Assembly (NCBI GenBank): GCA_030549335.1
Contig: CM060196.1
Location: 22,712,501-22,776,500, forward strand
Length of the DNA stretch: 64,000 nucleotides
Direction: 5' to 3'
DNA from: Pontederia crassipes
Lineage: Eukaryota; Streptophyta; Magnoliopsida; Commelinales; Pontederiaceae
Of the stretch, positions 24,885-37,847 are shown piece by piece (position 1 is the first letter of the stretch; each line of letters begins with the position of its first letter). A program made the translations under genes and the position numbers. The notes under the pieces are model-generated. The model was not told the origin of the DNA. It ran no database searches and saw nothing but the letters and a program-made list of their open reading frames with translations.

Positions 24885-25109
24885 GGATTGATTGGTGCAG
24901 GGATAAGCAGCTTGTTCTAGATTTTTTTATCCAAACACCATTTTTTTCAACTTGTGGGGCCCACCAGTAATCATTGCAAGAACAATAGATCATTTGAGTT
25001 CTTGAGGGGGTGGAGAACAATGTTGTTCCTGCCAGAATAGCGCGTGAGAGCAAAGTTGAGGTCAAGTAAAAAATGTTTTGGAACATTTTTTTTGCACCAA
25101 AACAACCCC
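24885..25109. mobile_element. MITE-like unit 3 of 3
   Basis: Starts GGATTGATTGGTGCAGG after TAA and ends TTGCACCAAAACAACCCC before TTA (25110-25112). Inverted termini with mismatches, no coding capacity. Confidence 0.6.
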
Positions 25110-25112
25110 TTA

Positions 25113-26245
25113 GGGTTTAATGGGCTTGTTCGTCGGATGGGCCATGAATGGTTCGATGTGATGCGCGCAATTCATGGGCGGTCCACCATTTACATGATGC
25201 CAATTCATCTTTTACCAGCCATTTCTCACGCACCAACCTCCTCACGACGACCATTTGTCATCGACCTCATGCGTCGATGTCGGTCTCTTCGCGCACTGTC
25301 GGCCTCCTCACGTGATCTCCTCTGGTCTCCTCGTGTGCCAGCCCCTCGTGCAACCTCCTTTGGCCTCCTCGCGCGCTAACCACCTCCGACCTCCTCGTGC
25401 ACCGCCGACGTTGGCCTCCTCGTGCACAATCATTGTCGGCCTCCTCGTGCACCGCCAACGCCGACCTCGCAAACAAGCGATGTCAACCTCCTCACGCATT
25501 GTCACGCCAACGTCCTCTGCCGAGCCCCTTCACGTCTAGGGCACACAATGACATATAGGGACAATCTCGATGGCGTAAAGGGAGGTCAATCACGGCCAGA
25601 GGTTGCGCGAGATCAAGGAGGTCGACAATGACAAGGTCTCGTTTCGAACATTTGCCCTCATCGTCAACTAGGTGCTAACCCGAAGCTCGTCCACGGCCAC
25701 TGCGTGTGCTGAACCGCCGAGCATGCTCCGAACCGGGCGTGAACGGCATGTAAAAAAGAGATGTGCGAGCTATCGATCTGCAGATGGCAGATTAGGGGTG
25801 AGCGTCCACCCCATTAAATCCTTTTTTACTTATATTAAGCAATGGCCACCTTGCCCAAAAAATGAAGTCAATTGCATTAAAGGTTAGATTATGGTAGTCA
25901 AGAGTTCTAAATGAACTAAATACACAGGAAGGTGCTAAGCAATCGTGGATTGAAGTGCGTGTGGACTGTGATATCATCTAAGAAGTTAATATGAGAATGT
26001 TCACAAAACACTAGTAGTGGGATCACTGTGTAAAGTAACGCTCAAACAGAAATGAAGCCATAATGCTTTACAAGAGAATACATATATGCTTCTGACAAGC
26101 ATGTTGGTATAATATTATGGTGCACATATTGTGGCATTAGACACATCTTATTGAGTCAAGCACAAATCACATAAGATATATTGAAATACAAAAGTTAGCC
26201 AATTAGAATTATGGTTCCTGGGAAAATCAGGAGGAAGCGATCCAG
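25113..26245. other. Intergenic DNA with GC-rich minisatellite
   Basis: 25240-25540 repeats strings like ggcctcctcgtgcaccgcc every 25-35 bp and yields open frames on both strands that are not real genes. 25540-25800 is moderately GC-rich without recognisable coding sequence. The rest, next to the VPS24 stop codon, is probably 3' UTR and spacer. Confidence 0.5.
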
Positions 26246-28478
26246 CTAAGACCTCACCCTAGCAAGTCTAGCTCTTATCTCCTCCATGTCTTCCTCATCA
26301 TCTACACCCTCAGCGATAACTTCTCTCTACGAATACATGCACAACAAAGGTTTAGCTCATTCTTATGCCATCAAAAGATTCAACGAAAAAGGAACTCCCA
26401 AAGTGCTGTTCATGAATACCTCTTCGACTGGAACACTGGCAGAAGGTTGCTTTATTTTCTCCCTTCTAACAGCATCTGGAAGCTGGGACACTGTTTCGCC
26501 TGCTAATGCAGCAAGCACTTTGTCGACTTCCTCTTCTATTTCTTCCTCAATGTCCTCAGAGTCCAAAGCAGAATCAACAGCATCATTCACCATTTCTTCA
26601 ATCACCCCTGCCTGAATGTAGACAATACAGAATAAGTTTGGATTCTTTCTGCAGTCATTCAATAACAACTAGAGAAAAACAATGGTCGAGACAACACTTG
26701 AACCATCATATATTTTAGGCTCAAATAAGACAGCTGTAAGCATGCATGGGAAGTAATTATGGTATTTACATTTAATATGGTTCAAAAGATGGTTTAGACT
26801 CAATTAAATGACAGTACTGTTGACTCTGGCATAAACACATAAGCAAAAGAAGATAAAATAAGCCTAGTTACCACTCAATATATCTTGCTTATCTTTGCAG
26901 TAAGCACCTAGCTACCACCCAACATATCTTGATTATCTTTGCAGTAATCACCTAGCTACCACCCAACATACCTTGATTATCTTTGCAGTAAGCAATGTTG
27001 TAAGAAAACCAGAATTATTACAACTTTCACACAAGATGTAAGTTATGGTAGCCGGCCGAAGAAACAACGAAATTACAGGACCAATGTACCTTTGTCATTT
27101 CTTTGCTGAATTCTTGCATCGTAACAGCAACTTCAGGAGCTTTCATTAAATTGTTGACAAGCTTCATAACCTCAGCACTCTTTGAGAGATGGCCCACAGT
27201 TCTTGCAGTAGCTGAAATTAAACAAACAGGTGAGAAATAATCCTCCGTTCTTCAATGAAAATCATAAATCCAACATATAAATAGATAAATTTGCAAATGC
27301 TTTTCATGGTTCCCCTTTAGTTCAAAGATTTTGAAACACAAAAAAGTAATTAATTTTTTAAGCACATGTTGAACAAAGTTTGTGAAGATAAGCCAGAGCA
27401 TTAGCTATTAGTTTTTTTTTTTATTTTGAGGGGACATTAGCTATTAGTATTATGGTATGACCTCAATAGCCTCATGAAAAGTCTTTTGAGATCATTCCCA
27501 CATATGATGACGCTATATGCTTATAGATGGAATTTCGTGCACTGATAGCCAATTCCCAATAACTGCATAAACAAACTGGCTATTGATACTCATAATTCAA
27601 CTAAACTCTAATTAATTTGCAGGGCCTGAGAATCCATAATGACCACAAGTATGATACTAATATGATGAAATTCAGAGGCTTCATGCCAACAAGGGAGTTG
27701 TTATGTTGCACTTTTAGTTCACATATTATGTTATGACTCTTCCAATTGAATCTGGAGCCATCGAGACCCTTGTTATACTCCTCTTTTCATGATCAACTCA
27801 AACATAAAACTTAGTGTGCCTTGTCATCGTGAATCCTGGATGCATCGAACTGAATTCAACTGTGCCTTGTTTTTGAAAGAAAACTAAAATTATGGCATTT
27901 ACCCACGAACACCCGGAGATGCATAGAAACTAACTGGAAAACTAAAATCATGGCATTTACCTACGAGTTCGCCGAGATGCATTGAAACCGAATTCAACTG
28001 TGCCTTGTTTTCATAAAGCCGGTTCACTGCTCGCCTCGATCGCACAACCTCCTTAGCAAGGGACTTGAAGTAACAAAGGACAAGAGCAAGAGTTAAAACT
28101 TCCACGACAACAAGCACAAACTGCCCACGTCCAATGCTAAAACTCGCAACCAAATAATTTTGACCCAGAAGAAAGAAAGGCGAAAAAAAGCTACCTTGGC
28201 GGAAACCATGTCGTTCCTCTTCGCGGCGTCCTTGATAGCCTTCTGCACGGTCTTCTCCTCCCGCTGCACGTCTTCAAAGCGTACCGGGGGATCAGCGAAC
28301 AGAAACAAGAGAGTCCCAGATCGAATTCGAAATCGAAGCTCAGGGAGGGGGAAGGGAATATGATACCTCGGATCTGGCGGTCGATGTTGCGGCACTCCTG
28401 GCGGAGGCGGCGCTGCCAGTCTCGGAGCTGCTGCTGAGGGTTGGGCTTCGGCTTCAACAGGTTTTTCACGGCCTCCAT
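26246..28478 (-). CDS. VPS24: ESCRT-III subunit VPS24 (CHMP3)
   Basis: Six exons on the minus strand: 28478-28367, 28271-28195, 28063-27961, 27211-27090, 26611-26420, 26326-26246. Phases agree throughout; 687 nt, 228 residues, the family size. ESCRT-III subunits polymerise on endosomal membranes to bud vesicles into multivesicular bodies, with VPS24 capping or co-assembling with VPS2 on SNF7. Seen here: a basic N-terminal helical part (MEAVKNLLKPKP, then IDRQIRDVQREEK), the helical core with NRLYENKAQLNSVSMHLGE and EFSKEMTKAGVIEEMV, an acidic linker (EDIEEEIEEEVDK), and a C-terminal MIM1-like tail EEIRARLARVRS (217-228) that would bind the VPS4 MIT domain. The last intron is only about 93 nt. 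The acceptor of exon 6 was picked by phase. Nothing essential is missing. Confidence 0.96.
26863..26994 (+). repeat. 44-bp tandem repeat, three units
   Basis: Units start at 26863, 26907 and 26951 with exact 44-bp spacing. Each contains cctagctaccac, a ttgattatctttgcagtaa segment, and only a few mismatches. The array is in intron 4 of VPS24, between the exons at 26611 and 27090. Confidence 0.92.
27838..28010. repeat. Partial duplication of the VPS24 exon 3 end
   Basis: The stretch over the exon 3 donor (tggcatttacctacgag..., gagatgcattgaaac..., gaattcaactgtgccttg) recurs in degraded form just downstream in intron 3. tggcatttacccacgaa with gagatgcatagaaac lies at 27893-27931, and gaattcaactgtgccttg recurs at about 27852. 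The extra copies have lost the open frame and look non-functional. Confidence 0.75.
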
Positions 28479-30649
28479 CGGATCCCGATCGGTCGGATCG
28501 CCGGACCGACGGCGGAACAAAGAAGAGGAGGAGGGAAGACGACGACGGTGGCAAACAGAGGGATGGGCGATGGGAAGGAGAAGAATCGATTCGCGTGGGT
28601 TTGGCGTTTGGGTCGTTGGTTGGGTTTGGGTCCTCGCCCTTGACTTGGGTGCTCTCTTCTATGGCTCCATGGGCTTTTAATTTTAAGTTTAAGTTTTTTA
28701 TATTATAAAAAAAGGACATCGATGGTTTGGAAGCTTAATAAGATATGAAATTTTATAATCAATTGTGATTACTAGATTTTCTTACCACTGAATATTTTCA
28801 TTTTTATTTTAACTTAATTGAACTGAATCGAGATTATTCTCATCACGAGTGTAATATTCTAAAATTTCAATAATGACAATAAAGTAATTTATCTCAAGTT
28901 TAATGAATAAAATGAAAATTTGATAAGGAATAGGAATGGAAGGAAAGCCTACTCCTGCCTGTAGAAGAAATTAGAATTTAAGTATGATTAAAAGTATAAT
29001 TAGAAAAGAAAAAGGAAAAAAAGAAAAAAAATTAAATTCTATTAGGAGTTGAAGATTATAATTAGATTGATATTAATAATTTTAATTTGATTGAGATTCA
29101 AAAGAATGTTTAATAGATATAGGATTTTTAAATAGAAAATGATTAAGAATTTTATGGTATAATAATATTTCAACTGTTAAAATAATAATATTATTTTAAT
29201 TCATAAATTAAGTGATAAAATATTATGGAATTAAATAATTCAAAAATTAGATAAAATAAAGAAATAAAAATAGAGTTTGAGTGAAATAAGTTATTGATAA
29301 TAGATAGAATTAGATCTGAGAGAAGCTATGGAAGAGAAAAAGAAGAAATTTGAATAGAATTGGATTTTAGATAAATATGGTTAGAAAATAATTTGTTAAA
29401 TTAGAATTTATTTAAGTTTGAATATTTAAATGTGTAATTAATAATGAATTATGATTGAGAATTAGCCCAAGATCTATTGAGAGTTAAAAATTCTAATTAG
29501 AAATTGAAAACAGGACTTCAAGGGTGCCTAGAAACCATAATTAGCCTCCATATAATTTCTGCACGAGAAATCTCTCTTCCTCCTCCATTTTCTTACAAAT
29601 CGAAACCGGTAAGAGCACAACCGATATATTATTTGGAAGTCCCGACATAAGAGAACAACATCCAAGTAATCGATATGGATTTTGAGTAACATTGAGAAGG
29701 AATCGTTGACTCAAGTTTCGATGTTTGTGTAGGTAGCAGTGAACATAGTTGGTTTTTCAACCAAATTAAGATATGCATCGGGATCCTTATATCAACGATT
29801 TTCATCGGTATAGATCCTCAAAACCCTTGTCCTATAATTTAAGTATAGTATGGATTAATTGTTTATACAATTGCATAGACTATGACATAAAAATAGGGCG
29901 AGAAGTCGCTTCGAAAATACAACTCCTTGATGGAGACAAAATTTGACCAAGTTCTGTCTAACATGATCTGAGTTCCATTTAATATGGCCTAGGTACTAAT
30001 CGATATGGACCGAATGTCATAGAACTTGGACAATATTGAAGTTGGAAACGAACTATGATTGACAAACACAGCCAGTGTTGCTGACCCGGTTGTAGGGAGA
30101 CACAGCCTGGGGGCTGGTAATGATGTATGGATTGGAGTGAACTGAGTTGGCCTGGTTCGAGTTCACATCGTACTCAGCTCGAGTTTTGCTTGTTCGAGAT
30201 GCAAAAGTGAAATTGGGAACATGATCTATGTTCCTACTGACGCAGGCCATTTTTCGAGGGCAGAAAATCTATTTTCTAGTGTGTTTGATTGTTCTTAACC
30301 ATGCATTGATATATATATATTGCTTCTTATATTGATTGTGATTGTTATATTGACTTATGCTAATCAATAATTGAGAATTGGTAGATAATAGTTGTTGTTA
30401 ATTGATTTTAGAATTATTGACCTATTATTAATTGACATAGATTGATAAATTGATTATTATTTAATCGTTAAAGGGATTTATAGTTTCATTGATAATTGGT
30501 CAATGATTATTGATAACTAATCATTGATAATGAATATTGCTAATTGAAATCAATGATCATAGATAATGTGGGAATTGAGATTGATTGTACATCGTCTAAA
30601 TGATTATATAAAAAATTGTCTTATTAAATTATTAAATTGATAACTAAGA

Positions 30650-30890
30650 CCTTGGTCGATTAAAGTCTATGTGGTCGATGGAGATCCTTGTGATCGACGA
30701 AGGTTGTTATGATCGATAGAGGTTCTTTTGTAGTCAATGGAGATGCATGGAATTGATTGTTAATGCATAACAATTAATAGAAGCCATTGTGGTCGATGGA
30801 GGTCTAGTGGTGTATGAATATCCTTGTGATTGATTGAGATTCATTATCATCGATGGAGATCGTTACGGTCGATAAATGTAATTGAATTGA
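30650..30890 (+). repeat. Minisatellite-like ggtcgatggag repeats
   Basis: About eight degenerate copies of tggtcgatggagatccttg at roughly 25-35 bp spacing, within a longer attgataattga-rich stretch. Confidence 0.6.
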
Positions 30891-32304
30891 ATTAATAATG
30901 GAATTAAATTGTTAATTGAATTATGCTAAGCCCTCGCGGTTGATGGACAAATTGCAACCTTTATAGCTAATGGATAATTGGATTGACAAATTACTAATAG
31001 AATTGATAATTATTTATTGTGGCATTCACTAACCTATGATAACTTGAAATTGATTTAAGATAATTGAATTGAATGATTATTGGTCATTAATAATTCATTT
31101 CATAGATAATTATTTTGATTGATCAAGTGATTATGTTCATCATTATTGTTAATTGATAGTTGTCTTGATCAATCATATATTGATTATAGATAATTATTTG
31201 TTGATAGTATTGATATTGATATTGATCGTGGTTTATATTTATTATTATTATGGATGATCATACGTACTGAATTTTCTCATTGGACTTTGTCACTATATGC
31301 AGGATGATTGATAGTCATGGTGAGACGGTTAGTGTCTTTTTTTACGATTGATATGCACATTGGATATATACATTGTATATCAATATATTGACTGATAAAA
31401 GTTAAAAAATAATTAAATAATAGAATTGAGTAATGACGTCGAAATAGTCCTTTAGAAAGATAGAAAAAAAATCGAGAGTACTTAAGAGAGCGTTTTCCTA
31501 CAAGTAATCTTTGACAATGCAAATTGCCTACGAAGTGACAATTCACATTGGCTAGGATGAAAGTGTCCATTCAAATTGTCACCCAAATGACAATTTATTT
31601 TTATTTTTTTCACATTTCTGCGCTTTCTAATATTAGGCAAATAAAATATAAGAATAATATAAAAATTCATATAACAACAACAAATAATATTATTACCAAC
31701 ATAATTAATAATATTAATTTATTTAAAATATATCTATTTATTGTTATTCACATCAATTATATATTATTATTAGTTATCTATTTTAAATATTATTTACATT
31801 ACTATTATTTTCATTTAAAAATATACAAAAAATATGTAATTATATTTATTTAATTTATTAATTGTTTTTGAATTTTTAGTTGGATTATATAATATTTAAC
31901 TTAACATTAGTGATAAAATGGTATTTTAGTAAAAGTTGTATAATGCCATTAAAATTATTGGAAAGATTACTTATACATATTAAAGAAGGTAATGCACATT
32001 GCTGATAATTTAATATATGATAATTTTTCTATTAGACAATGTAAATTGATAGGTAATGTGGAAAGATAATTCAGTAAATGCTCATAAAAGTGAAAATTAT
32101 TGCATCAAATCAAATGGTTACGAATATTTTCTTTGGTAATTTCTTTGGGAAATTTTTAAATTTTATTTCATAAATTTGCTTATATATGAACTTAATTTTT
32201 TTGTTTAAATTTCATTTAAAATTTTGGTTTATGAAATATCAGTTTTATCCATGCTCATTTAACACGGAAATGATCTTAACTAAACAATGTGATACGACAT
32301 TCTA

Positions 32305-32360
32305 ATATTATATTATATTATATTATATTATATTATATTATATTATATTATATTATTATA
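32305..32360 (+). repeat. (TATAT)n microsatellite
   Basis: About eleven copies of the pentamer ATTAT/TATTA in a row. Confidence 0.95.
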
Positions 32361-34516
32361 AGAAAGTAAGAGTAAAATTAATTTTTATAAAAAATATAAT
32401 TGTATGGATCGGAGAAAATAATGCTCTTTTTAACTTTTTGTTTTACATCTTCCAAGTCTAAACATACAAAATGGGTCACGGAGCATTCCATCATTTTGGA
32501 TAGGTAGCAGTGTTTTTTTTTTCTTTGTTTAATTAATCTTACAATTAGTTATGAATTTATTTTATTAGCTACAAAGTTGATTTGATCAGGATCATAATCA
32601 TCAGATTATGAACTTTGTGACTTATCACGATCAAGTTACTTTACTTATTGATTAAATTGGATGGATGATTTAGTTCCAACTGATAAAAAAAAGTGCTAGT
32701 AAAAAGAAGTAAGTATTTAGTAACGAATAACATTTTGTTAGAATCAAAATACTATTATAAACATTTGATAAATATTTAATAACATTTAGAAATTTGAATA
32801 CAAAACACTATAAAACACTCTTATTATAGCTTATAGAATATAAAAAGAGCAATTTTATATTTTATTCATAATATATCCTAATTTTTTAAATAAAAGTTTT
32901 TTAATTATTAAACATTCTATATTATTTTTATTTTAATATATCACATTTTTAATTTTACTTGCGATGCAAATAACACTTTTATTTCAAATAACCAATATTT
33001 TTATATTAAAATAATATTTTAAAATTTTATTACTATTTAGATTAAAAATATTATAAAATAATTATTATAAACATTATGTGTATAAAAATGATAAGAAATT
33101 GTCTTTTTTTTTTCATTTTATGCAAAACACTAATTTAATTGTTATGCTTATCAAATAATTTTTATTAAATTTATAAATAAATCGTCATTGCTTCTCTAAT
33201 CAAATGATTATGCTTACTCTAATCAAATTGTTAACGTTGCAACCTAAACCGGGAGTGAGGTGTTCAATATATTCATTTGCCTCTATTTGCTACAAAGGTG
33301 GTAAAGGAGTTTAGAGCGCCACAAATCATATTATCTGATTGGATTTGGCTAGTTAGATCATTAAGCATATGTATACAAATTAATATCTGTTATCATCAAA
33401 TTAATGGACAAAGTAATCATTATCACTAGATTAGCTAAATTGTTTGATCGGGATTTGAGACCATTGATGTTAATCACGACCAACTCTTTATTCATTTAAT
33501 AAAATCAATTGATAAATGAATCAATTCACTCGAAGATATATAAAAATAGGACAACTCAATATTTTTATTTTCTCTCAAAAAATACATAAATATTTGCTAA
33601 CATTGGGTTTGGGACATTCACCAAGTTTATTCAACCCGATCCCAAATCAATTTCAAGAAGTTTTTCATGTATCAAACTTGGAAAAACAAAAATGCTCGAG
33701 ATCATGGTTCACAAACTCTACAGTTCGTGGAGTAAGTTCTTAGAGTTTAACAATCTAACTTCGAGCAAAATAGAAATTGGTGTTAAACTCGAATAGACTT
33801 TGATAAATTTGAATAGATTCGAGTAAACTCGAGTAAATCCGACGGAGTCCAAATGCAAAAGTTAGACATTAAATTAAAATTTAAGGTCAACATTGAATCA
33901 TCCTTATTTAATAATTAAAAATACTTTATGCTTTAATTTTTGTGATTCATGAACTATTTTAATAGTTTAATGTATAAATTTTAAACTCTTTAAGTTTTAT
34001 AACATGTGTTGCATAGACTTGTGACTTAGAGAGCATGCTTGTAGAATGTGATGAATTGTTATAAATGATAAATGATTGTGCATATATGACTGAATTGAAA
34101 TAAGAATCTATTACATTTGAAACTCACATATAAAAACCATTTTTCACAAATATTTTATATATCTATATATATTAAATATATATTTTCACAAATATTATAT
34201 ATATATATATATATATTAAATACATATTACGTTTCTAGTTTATCGAATGTAAAACAGAGTCAACGTAAAAGATGCAGTTCGAACGTAAACATGAGTTGCT
34301 CATAGGAAACAGACGTTTCCCTCCTTATAGTCAACAAGGTTGTCATGACTTTGCACTAACTGGATTAAAAAAGATCTGTGTCAAATGCAGATGAATGTTT
34401 GGCGTTTGTTCACTGTAATTGATATCTTTGTTAAGTCTAACAATGACAGATAAATCAGTTTGTCATGTTCATGCTAGAAAGAAAAAAGAAAAAGAAAACA
34501 ATGGTCAATGGATGAT

Positions 34517-37500
34517 CTAATCGTAGAGACCCTCTTCGTGCCAAATGTCAACCAGAAAATCCACCATTTCCTGTAGAAAAAAGAAAAGAAAAAACATTCT
34601 AGGTTTGCAGATCAGGATAAGTAAGAAGCAATGGGACAGGAAGGATGCGAACTCACGGATAGCGGTATCGGCTGGGCGAAGGGTTGATTGGTTGAGAGCA
34701 ACTCCTCGTACGTCATGCACCAGCTGAAAACGAAATGTCTGCAGTCAGTTCTTTTACAGTGGGGGAAATGAGAATGAGAGACCCCTTTTTCGCTACTCTC
34801 GGCTCGTTTGATATACTGAACCACAGAAGCTTTCGGGATATCAACTTAGCTGCCTTTTTGAATTTACTACACGTACACATCAACTGCTGAGACAGCTTAA
34901 AATATCCAGTATTGGTCTTGATGTCAGCAAACTGAAGAAAAGGTAAATTTTTTCTTGTGGGTAGACTTGAAAATATAAGGAAGAAATATCATCTAAACTG
35001 GGGTGCATTTGGGGAAAGTTTCTTGTTTCTGCTTTTGAACAAATGATTTGCTTTCTGCAAACTAAATTTTTGGTGAAAGTTTTATGAACTGCTTTCCATT
35101 CACAAAACCATGAATCCATGAACAAATTGCTTACGTGGTTGAAAGCAAGGCAACCTTCCTACGGTAGAAAAGGCCTTTGCATGAAAGCAACTCACCTTTC
35201 TCCCAAAATGCAGCATAATACTGCCACACCGTCCACCAAATGAAAAAAAATGTTAAAAGACATTTTCTCTACAAGAACATGTTCAACTCCCTGTTTGCCC
35301 CAAATCCTTATTTACATAAAGGCTCATTGTTCAACCTGTCATATCAACCTGTCATATCCAACAAGGAATGTATCTAAGGTTGTACTATGTATGGGACATT
35401 GTTTATAGTGTTCTAATGATGGCAATGAATTTAGCCAAGTTGTGGGCGTGGTATTAGCTAACACATGAATCTTATTTATTTCATCCGGTCACTTACGTAA
35501 AGCCATTAAAAGCAGAGGAAAATTAATAATGATGTCTGCAAAAACCTGGTAGACATCCTCTTCTCAGAGAAAACAAATACTAAGGGCAAAATGGACAAAG
35601 AAAAATGTTAGGAGTGATAAGAAGGGTTATATGAAAGGCTCCCCTATACATGAAAAGGATGATCATTGCAAAAGGTTCAACAATTAGCTGGAGTGGATAA
35701 ACTACGAAACTAGAATTTACTAAACAAAATCAGCATATAAATTATTGATCAAGTATCAGAAGTTAACCTTATTACTGGTTCTCTTGAAACGTTATGGGAA
35801 TTCTTCGGTCGATCTCCAATCCACTCTTTTCTCATTTCCTTCCACGCAATAGCAGCTGCACATGAAAACAAATAAGATAAAGGAACTTAGCACTACTTGG
35901 TGAATAATACCACTAGCCGGCCACGTGCTATATGTGCAAAGGAAAATTTAAGTATGTCGAATTTCACCATACAAAGCCCACCCAATAACGTTCAAATGTT
36001 GTATAATAAAATTTATTTACATATAAGAAGCTTCACTGTCTACATTATTAGCACTTCCAAGCTGAACTTGTAGCTGCATTCAATCACACATTCAGCCATT
36101 ATTGCTATACCCTGTTTGTCATCTATGAAATGGCCACCAATTAGACAGGCCTACAGTCAAGAAGGCATGCCTAAACCATTAATTTATCTACTAAGAAGAA
36201 GATGCCAAGAAAGACAGGTTGCAGTCAGACTTGGGTAATTTGTCAAGCATTGCTTTTTATTAATAAATTAAGGAACTTTACATATTTCATGGTTGATTCA
36301 CTAGTGCCTACATTGATTAAGAATATGGTATCTTCTCAAGATCCCATCATACTTTGGCAGAAATATTTCATCTCTGTCCATCTACACAGCTATCTAGATA
36401 GCTGCCAAGCACCTAAAGAAAAGATAAAAGTTTGACTACTCTCTCACAATTTTCCAGAACCTGTTTATATGTCTAGGGGTGAATTTGGTCCTGTCCAAGT
36501 ACTAAATATGGATGAAAGAAAATATAAGGGTTTAAACCAGCAGTAGGTTAGTCCAATCGGCTAGAAGGTTGAACCTTGAATTGAGGTCTCAAGATCAAAT
36601 CCCCAAGTCGTCACTATTGGAAGATATATAAACTTTTATGATCCCTACCTCAAACTGAATTAATCATACGTTAGTATACCAAGGTTTACGTCCAAAAAAG
36701 GATGAGAACTAGTTAGTGTTTAAGGTTTTCCACGACCAATTTAATTGTTTTACTGGAAATATTATCCTCGTTCAAGTACATGGTTTTATACTAACTTTAG
36801 TAAGACAAAATTCAACAGTGATAGATTTTTGAGGAAAATAGTGATAGACATATAAATACAAGGCAGCAAAGATTCCACTCGAGAACAAAAAAAAATGTTG
36901 AAGGGTTAGTCAGTTACTGGCAACATATTGCATGCAAATACTTAACAAAATTTACTTGCACGTTTCCACTATATATTAAGATATATATTATTTTACATAC
37001 TTTTAATGGAGGACAAATACAATAAGAATATTGATGGTTACATACTAATGCACCCTTTTCATTTTTAGCAGTATAAAGAAAGTATCTAACTTAATCATTT
37101 TGCCCAAATTTTGCATGTCTTTTTACCACAACAACAAAGCCTTATCCCACTAGGTGGGGTCGGCTACATGGATCATACGACGCCATTCCGCTCTATTAGT
37201 AACCAAACCTTTCGGTATATTATTAACCAATAGATCTTGCTCTATTAGTTCGCCAAGTGTCCGCCTTGACCTCCCTCTCCCTCTTTTAATCGGACTCCAG
37301 ATTATTTGATCTACTCTTCTTACTGGCGCATCTAATGGTCTTCTCTGAATTTGCATGTCTTTTTACCAAAAAAAAAATGAAATTGAACTGTCTTGAGGAG
37401 AATATAACAAGAGAACACATATAACATAAATGGTGAGTTGGAATTAGATGTTATGTGATAACTTAATTACAGATATGGCATGTAGAGGACTAATTTATCC

Positions 37501-37847
37501 ACTATTAGGAATTTAGGATTACGGACATATACACATATGTGTGTGTGTATATACACACACGCAGAGAGAGAGATCCAACCATAATTGACGAACTGATGAT
37601 TGGCAGAAGTTTCTTCCTGTAACGCAGACTCTTTATCAACAACAATGGGGCCAGAAGGTACATTTGTTTCAAGGGAGTGAGATATGCTAACATTGGTTTC
37701 CATCATCTAAGAAGTTGAAGAGCATTGCATTTTCATTAAGCTTGATGGCTGGCCAATGTCCCTATTCGTAGGTTGTCTCACTGATCTTTTTGATATTGGT
37801 TGCGGCTTTGCTAGACCCCCAACGCAACAACTGTTCTGCATGAACAT
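34517..37847 (-). CDS. Gag1-like clamp (DUF4050) domain protein
   Basis: Exons on the minus strand: 37847-37782, 37706-37580, 35855-35768, 34723-34657, 34570-34517. The last four join in phase as ...FVNY-AAIAWKEMRKEWIGD, EPVIS-WCMTYEELLSTNQPF, PIPLS-EMVDFLVDIWHEEGLYD-stop, the conserved C-terminus of plant DUF4050 proteins, whose function is not known to me. The 5' part is less sure. Read straight through, 37847-37580 has an in-frame TAG at 37709-37707. A 75-nt intron (GTGAGA at 37781, ctcttcaacttcttag ending at 37707) would remove it and keep phase, giving 133 residues. Alternatively the gene is nonsense-mutated, or starts at the ATG at 37706. An acceptor-like tgcag at 37836 suggests that an upstream exon, perhaps near 40.1 kb, may exist. 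A LINE lies in the 1.7-kb intron. Confidence 0.75.
37129..37349 (-). mobile_element. 5'-truncated RTE-type LINE with 19-bp TSD
   Basis: On the minus strand it encodes the last 65 or so residues of an RTE-like reverse transcriptase ([49 protein letters not shown], stop) and ends in a (TTG)n tail. It is flanked by a perfect 19-bp direct repeat, tttgcatgtctttttacca, at 37110-37128 and 37350-37368. Heavy 5' truncation and the TSD fit target-primed reverse transcription. It lies in an intron of the Gag1-like gene. Confidence 0.95.

Larger units (their letters stand above)
28479..34516. other. Large AT-rich intergenic region
   Basis: No gene recognised in 6 kb. The first 200 bp is the GC-rich VPS24 leader and promoter. 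30300-31250 is dominated by attgataatt-type strings with a ggtcgatgg minisatellite. 31480-32100 shares strings such as ttacttatacatatta and cattgctgataatttaata with 45460-45570, so it may be a divergent MITE family. AT runs occur at 32305-32360 and 34190-34220. The start of the last 300 bp may be 3' UTR of the Gag1-like gene. Confidence 0.4.

Noticed and set aside
26863..26994. Regular repeats resembling a CRISPR array
   Set aside because: Units are contiguous without spacers and lie in a plant intron.
36536..36700. Possible tRNA-derived SINE with tcaagatcaaatccc
   Set aside because: Only a weak B-box match; no A-box spacing, tail or duplication seen.
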